Shown here: positions 6,286 to 9,492 of the stretch, one piece after another
Numbering within the stretch: position 1 is the stretch's first letter
Layout of the letters: each line of letters opens with the position of its first letter
Origin: Clostridium sp. UBA3947
GTDB lineage: Bacteria; Bacillota; Clostridia; Clostridiales; Clostridiaceae
Length of the DNA: 9,492 nt
NCBI GenBank assembly: GCA_002385545.1
Contig: DGDR01000196.1
Location: 9,491 to 18,982 of the forward strand
Reading direction: 5' to 3'
Made by a program: the position numbers and the translations under genes
The notes under the pieces: model-generated
The model's input: the letters and a program-made list of their open reading frames with translations, nothing else
Databases searched by the model: none
Told to the model about the DNA's origin: nothing

Positions 6286-7962
6286 ATACAGCCCATTTCT
6301 CACATAAATCAAATACACTTCCTTCATATTTTCGGCTCCAGCGTTTGATATTAGGGCACCTTGTCCAATTACCAAGTCCACAAAGCTATAGCTATTTATT
6401 ATATCTAAAGGTGTAATAATAAGTTTATTAGAAATGCTCAGAAGATTAATATTTATTTTTATATCATTTTGACATAAAGATATTAAACTAGCAGCATTCT
6501 CTGATAATGAAATAGGCTCATTAAACTCTAATACTAGCTTTTCTCCTGGACTTATTTCGGCGCTGTAATAGCTATAGAATAAATTAACATTATTTAATGC
6601 CGTTGCTCTAAAGTTAGTATATTGTCTATTGCTGCCAGAAACTTTTACCGACAGCTCCTTAAGTATATCAAGAATAGCACTGGCTTCTGAACCGTCGGAA
6701 AAATCTATGCTATTCTCAGCAAGGTTAAGATCCAAATTGGTATTATTGGTTTCAGCTATTATTTTTAAGGGATATATGTCCTTTATATAATTGGCAGATA
6801 CATCTAGCTTAGTTAAATTCCTTAGGCCATGTAAAGGATATATATCTGATATACGATTATTTGAAACATTTAATGACTTCAAAGCTTTTAAATTTTCCAA
6901 GGGCCATGTATCCTGAATAGCATTTCCCATGATATTTAAATTAGTTAAGTTAGTTAGATTCCTTAAAGGAGATATATCTTTAATGTAATTATTTTGAATA
7001 TTTAGCGTCGACAATTCATATAAGCAGCTTAATAGCTTTAAGCTTATAATTTTATTATCATTTAAGCTTAAATATTGAAGCTTTACTGCATATTCTAACC
7101 CACTTAAATTGGTTATTCCACAATAACTAGCATCTAAACGAATTAAGGTTCTCATATCCCCTGCGGCAATGACTCCAGTAGGCTTGTTTAACTTACTCCT
7201 AATTATCTCCTCCAATATTGGGTCCTTAAATTGCACCTCAGCAGAAGCTTGTACATATACATAAAACTGTCTCTCATAATCCTTGTACATATTTTGTCCC
7301 TTGGTACTCTTAAGCGTATCTTTAGGAATAAGCAATACTAACTTACCGTTGATATGATTTTCAGGTAACTCCTTGATAATTAAGTCTTTTCCATTTATAA
7401 TAATAGACTTTTCAAGCTCATTACCTTTTTCATCTTTAAGGCTTATTTTACTAAAACCTTGGTCCTTTGAAATATAATCATTAAAACTTATTATGCTATC
7501 TTCAGGGGATAGCTCTCCATTTACAGGCTGCTCCGAATTTATTATTAGATAATTATTATAATCAACTTGATTTACATAAACATTAATTCCAAATAATATT
7601 TCCGAATTATATATTTTCCCCCCAGCTACTAAATAACTTTTATTTAAAGCTAAGCTCTTATCTGGATGACCATAATAAAAGTTGCCTGAAAGCTTAACCC
7701 ATACCATATATTCTTCTCCTGGTGATACACCAATTGCGCTTGGAAGCTCGATTGTATGATATCCCCCTTGGGGCAAAATCCCAGAAGCAACCCTAGTCTT
7801 TGGCGTGCTCACTTGGGATGCTGCAATTTTATATATCCAAATCTCATAGGATAAGTTTTGTGCAAAAGTATAAAACCCTACAGCAGATATATATTCTTGC
7901 TTTTCCGCTTTAAATCTATTTCCTGCATACTCATAATCTGCCGCCTTATAATAGGAATACAA
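6118..7962 (-). CDS. C-terminal segment: lectin-like, Ig-like, LRR and dockerin modules (paralogue 2)
   Basis: The 614-residue open segment starts at a TTG with no ribosome binding site, so it is a gene remnant rather than a separate gene. Domains: lectin-like about 1-135 (AGNRF, FYTFAQN, LPQGGYHT, PGEEYMVWVKLSG); Ig-like about 138-240; six LRRs 273-404; Ig-like about 455-555; dockerin 560-614. The dockerin loops are GDVDNNKVIDAMD and DINRDGVIDIYD with all calcium ligand positions present, and the last helix ends LTIFTSYI, so unlike paralogue 1 the dockerin looks complete. The TGA stop at 6120-6118 shows that TGA is used as a normal stop here. Confidence 0.8.
   Translation of the reverse strand: MYSYYKAADYEYAGNRFKAEKQEYISAVGFYTFAQNLSYEIWIYKIAASQVSTPKTRVASGILPQGGYHTIELPSAIGVSPGEEYMVWVKLSGNFYYGHPDKSLALNKSYLVAGGKIYNSEILFGINVYVNQVDYNNYLIINSEQPVNGELSPEDSIISFNDYISKDQGFSKISLKDEKGNELEKSIIINGKDLIIKELPENHINGKLVLLIPKDTLKSTKGQNMYKDYERQFYVYVQASAEVQFKDPILEEIIRSKLNKPTGVIAAGDMRTLIRLDASYCGITNLSGLEYAVKLQYLSLNDNKIISLKLLSCLYELSTLNIQNNYIKDISPLRNLTNLTNLNIMGNAIQDTWPLENLKALKSLNVSNNRISDIYPLHGLRNLTKLDVSANYIKDIYPLKIIAETNNTNLDLNLAENSIDFSDGSEASAILDILKELSVKVSGSNRQYTNFRATALNNVNLFYSYYSAEISPGEKLVLEFNEPISLSENAASLISLCQNDIKININLLSISNKLIITPLDIINSYSFVDLVIGQGALISNAGAENMKEVYLIYVRNGLYGDVDNNKVIDAMDLAAIAQSYNESLENCVTWNERMDINRDGVIDIYDLTIFTSYI
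6751..7146 (-). repeat. Six 22-residue leucine-rich repeats (paralogue 2)
   Basis: Six units of 66 bp begin LIRLDAS, LQYLSLN, LSTLNIQ, LTNLNIM, LKSLNVS and LTKLDVS. They align one to one with the LRRs at 865-1260. The concave-face residues differ more than the framework, as expected if the two copies bind different targets. Confidence 0.85.
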
Positions 7963-7974
7963 GGGTTTATCATA

Positions 7975-9225
7975 TTAACTATGCATCGCATCATATTTAT
8001 CTGCTCTTTCTATACCATTATAAACCACATTTGTATCATATCCTAGTGAAACATCATAGTAAGATATATAAAAATAACCATTAGCCCCCCAAGAGTCTCC
8101 CCAGCTGTTTTTCACTAAAAATGCCCCATCTCCAGGCGGTGGATTTAGAAAATTATATCTTGAAAAATTATCATCCCACCCCACCAGAGTTATTGCATGA
8201 TTGGCGCTTTTAATATATCCATTGTAATATATAGTTTGTCCCTTCTTTATATAATAATTGGCATTATCATAATAGGAAGATGAAACTGCACCATAAGTCA
8301 TAATGGCATTTTTTATTTCGTCATTATCCAAAGAATTAGCCCTAGCAGGTAAAAATATAATATCTTGTACCCTATATTGCGCTTCCAAGCCCTCTCTAAC
8401 AATAATATTTTCAGCCTTAGGTGGATTAGGATAGGGATCCTGAGTTTCCAAAATAGGCCCTTTACCAGATACAAGATAGGCAGAGGCAATATAATTGTTG
8501 CCCCCTTCATTTGGTTTAGTGACACCATTATAAACCGCCATATGTATCTCTGAAAAATCATATTCCTCTCCACCGAGCCTCTTAACTGTGCTTTCTAAAG
8601 ATCCATAAGTGGAAAAAGTCCAGCATGTACCTAAGCTGCCCTGATTTCTAACAGGAGTAACATATCCGTAATCCCGGAGATCATACTGTTTTGGCAAGAT
8701 TGAACTCTTATATAGATTTCCCTCAAAGGGATAGATTGCTTTTTCTACTTTTACTGGCGAAGGTATATATCCACCTTCAGTATATATTTCTGTAGGATCC
8801 TGAAGAATAACTGGGGATGGTAGTTGAGTGGTATTGATGGCGTTGGTGGATTTTTCGCCATTGGGGGCATTTGCAGCGTTGGGGGCATTTGCAGCGTTGG
8901 TGGCATTTTCGGCAACATCAGTATTGGCCGATTCGGTGGTGTTGGTTGAGTTGATGCTATGAATGGCATTTGCGGCCTTAGTGTCGTTAGCGGTGCGTGC
9001 AATGACAGTGTTGGCTCTATTGGCTGTGTTAGTTACTATTTCGGTGTTAGCTGCGTTTGCGGTGTAATCGGCGCTGGCGATGCTTACTCCATTAGCTATG
9101 TCATCGGCACTTATATTATCTGATCCATTGACGGTGCCACCGCCACTGATAATGTTGGCTCCATCAGCTGTGTTAATTGTATTCGCAATGACAGTAGCGC
9201 CATAAGTATCAGCTTCATTGGCCAT
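7975..9225 (-). CDS. Middle segment of paralogue 2: Asn/Ala/Thr-rich linker and complete C1 peptidase domain
   Basis: This open segment has 416 residues from its first ATG; the same frame is open up to 9252, so this Met is probably not a natural start. Residues 1-135 are low-complexity, rich in Asn, Ala and Thr. LPKQYDLR (177-184) marks the mature peptidase. The catalytic set is complete: Gln195 in RNQGS, Cys201 in GTCWTFS, His343 in ANHAITLVGW and Asn373 in VKNSWGDSWG. Residues 390-416 begin the junction to the lectin-like domain and stop at TAA. If the N-terminal frameshift were repaired, this alone would be a secreted, potentially active peptidase without any docking module. Confidence 0.8.
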   Translation of the reverse strand: MANEADTYGATVIANTINTADGANIISGGGTVNGSDNISADDIANGVSIASADYTANAANTEIVTNTANRANTVIARTANDTKAANAIHSINSTNTTESANTDVAENATNAANAPNAANAPNGEKSTNAINTTQLPSPVILQDPTEIYTEGGYIPSPVKVEKAIYPFEGNLYKSSILPKQYDLRDYGYVTPVRNQGSLGTCWTFSTYGSLESTVKRLGGEEYDFSEIHMAVYNGVTKPNEGGNNYIASAYLVSGKGPILETQDPYPNPPKAENIIVREGLEAQYRVQDIIFLPARANSLDNDEIKNAIMTYGAVSSSYYDNANYYIKKGQTIYYNGYIKSANHAITLVGWDDNFSRYNFLNPPPGDGAFLVKNSWGDSWGANGYFYISYYDVSLGYDTNVVYNGIERADKYDAMHS

Positions 9226-9255
9226 GTCAATAGGCCTATCACCATAAACGGTTTA
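8820..9255 (-). other. Asn/Ala/Thr-rich linker-coding region of paralogue 2, containing the frameshift
   Basis: Codons for Asn, Ala, Thr and Asp dominate, giving a flexible low-complexity segment between signal peptide and peptidase. Paralogue 1 has nothing comparable. The -1 shift lies between the upstream boundary stop at 9255-9253 and the stop of the first frame at 9113-9111, most likely near 9250 by residue composition. I see no canonical heptanucleotide slip site. Confidence 0.65.
8863..8916. repeat. 18-bp tandem repeat in the Asn/Ala-rich linker
   Basis: Two identical 18-bp copies (8863-8880 and 8881-8898), each encoding NAANAP on the minus strand, are followed by a third, imperfect copy (8899-8916). 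They lie inside a 400-bp low-complexity coding stretch and suggest growth of the linker by slippage. Confidence 0.8.
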
Positions 9256-9449
9256 GCAGCATTAGCTCCAACAATACCATTATCAGCCCTTGCGCTCTTT
9301 ACCTCAACAGCACCATTAGCAATATAGCTATCATTAAGAGCTTTGTCCAATTTTTCAACAGATGCTACAGAAATCACCTTAAAGCTACTAAACAATAGCA
9401 TTAACACAAAGGTTAGTATAATGGACTGCCTTCCCCTCTTAGTTTTCAT
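9111..9449 (-). CDS. N-terminal segment of paralogue 2: signal peptide and linker start
   Basis: From ATG 9449 the frame encodes KTKRGRQS, a hydrophobic core (IILTFVLMLLFSSF) and a likely cleavage site near VISVAS, then VEKLDKAL, which aligns with ENLDKL of paralogue 1. From about 9250 the sense switches to the neighbouring frame; the remainder of this frame to its stop at 9111 is out of register and unusually hydrophobic. Only about 65 residues here are real protein. Confidence 0.7.
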   Translation of the reverse strand: MKTKRGRQSIILTFVLMLLFSSFKVISVASVEKLDKALNDSYIANGAVEVKSARADNGIVGANAAKPFMVIGLLTWPMKLILMALLSLRIQLTQLMEPTLSVAVAPSMDQII

Positions 9450-9492
9450 CCCTTTCCCCCCTAATAACAACTGGTACTGTCAAAGTTTTTTA

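Larger units (their letters stand above)
6118..9449 (-). pseudogene. Secreted C1 cysteine peptidase with lectin-like, Ig-like, LRR and dockerin modules, with frameshift and TAA (paralogue 2)
   Basis: The gene starts at ATG 9449 after a purine-rich GGGGGGAAAGGG. It encodes a signal peptide, a 120-residue Asn/Ala/Thr-rich linker, a complete C1 peptidase (Cys codon 8625-8623, His 8199-8197, Asn 8109-8107), and the same lectin-like, Ig-like, six-LRR, Ig-like and dockerin series as 199-3081. Two lesions break it. The frame must move by -1 somewhere between 9255 and 9111, as expected after loss of one base (the span of 3332 bases is one short of a multiple of three). An in-frame TAA at 7977-7975 stands two residues before a conserved Asp (MHS-stop-YDKP against MYSITDKG in paralogue 1). 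The rest stays open to the TGA at 6120-6118. It is the first gene of a likely two-gene unit with the cohesin gene. Confidence 0.85.

Noticed and set aside
7766..7777. A third copy of the GC-rich element (CCCCCTTGGGGC)
   Set aside because: It only resembles the palindromic core, lies inside conserved LPQGGYHT coding sequence, and lacks the flanking GYGCGG part.
9111..9255. Programmed -1 ribosomal frameshift
   Set aside because: The direction fits, but no X-XXY-YYZ slip site in the right register was found between the bounding stops; loss of one base is simpler.

Overview
The window is about 9.5 kb of AT-rich DNA. Every gene that can be supported lies on the minus strand. Strong AGGAGG ribosome binding sites, TTG/ATG starts, rho-independent terminators, and cohesin and dockerin modules point to an anaerobic, low-GC Gram-positive bacterium of the Clostridia. 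I cannot name a species.

Layout in the direction of transcription (high to low coordinates): (1) 9449-6118, a large secreted papain-family (C1) cysteine peptidase followed by lectin-like, Ig-like, leucine-rich repeat (LRR) and type I dockerin modules. It is broken by a one-base frameshift in an Asn/Ala/Thr-rich linker and by an in-frame TAA. (2) 6022-4937, a secreted, membrane-anchored protein with one cohesin-like domain, a long hydrophilic linker and a C-terminal transmembrane helix. (3) 4874-4485, a degenerate 22-bp tandem array of 18 units. Its last unit forms one arm of a terminator at 4504-4458, so the array looks like the 3' untranslated region of the cohesin transcript. (4) 4233-4062, a stretch of nested and competing inverted repeats that could fold as a structured RNA leader. 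(5) 3990-3487, a small unidentified membrane-anchored protein with its own terminator. (6) 3081-199, a second paralogue of the peptidase-lectin-LRR-dockerin protein, broken by an in-frame TGA five residues after the catalytic His, then a strong terminator at 178-133.

Taken together the locus looks like a small cell-surface cohesin-dockerin system used for proteolysis rather than cellulose breakdown: one membrane cohesin to hold dockerin-bearing cysteine peptidases that carry their own ligand-binding modules. This is inference from domain content and gene order. Both peptidase genes are interrupted between or near the catalytic and docking halves, while their downstream halves stay fully open. 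This could be recent decay, assembly error, or (less likely) recoding. Other unexplained items are the transcribed 22-bp array, the possible switch-like RNA, and a GC-rich 26-bp element shared by the 3' ends of two genes, which in one of them seems to have replaced the end of the dockerin.
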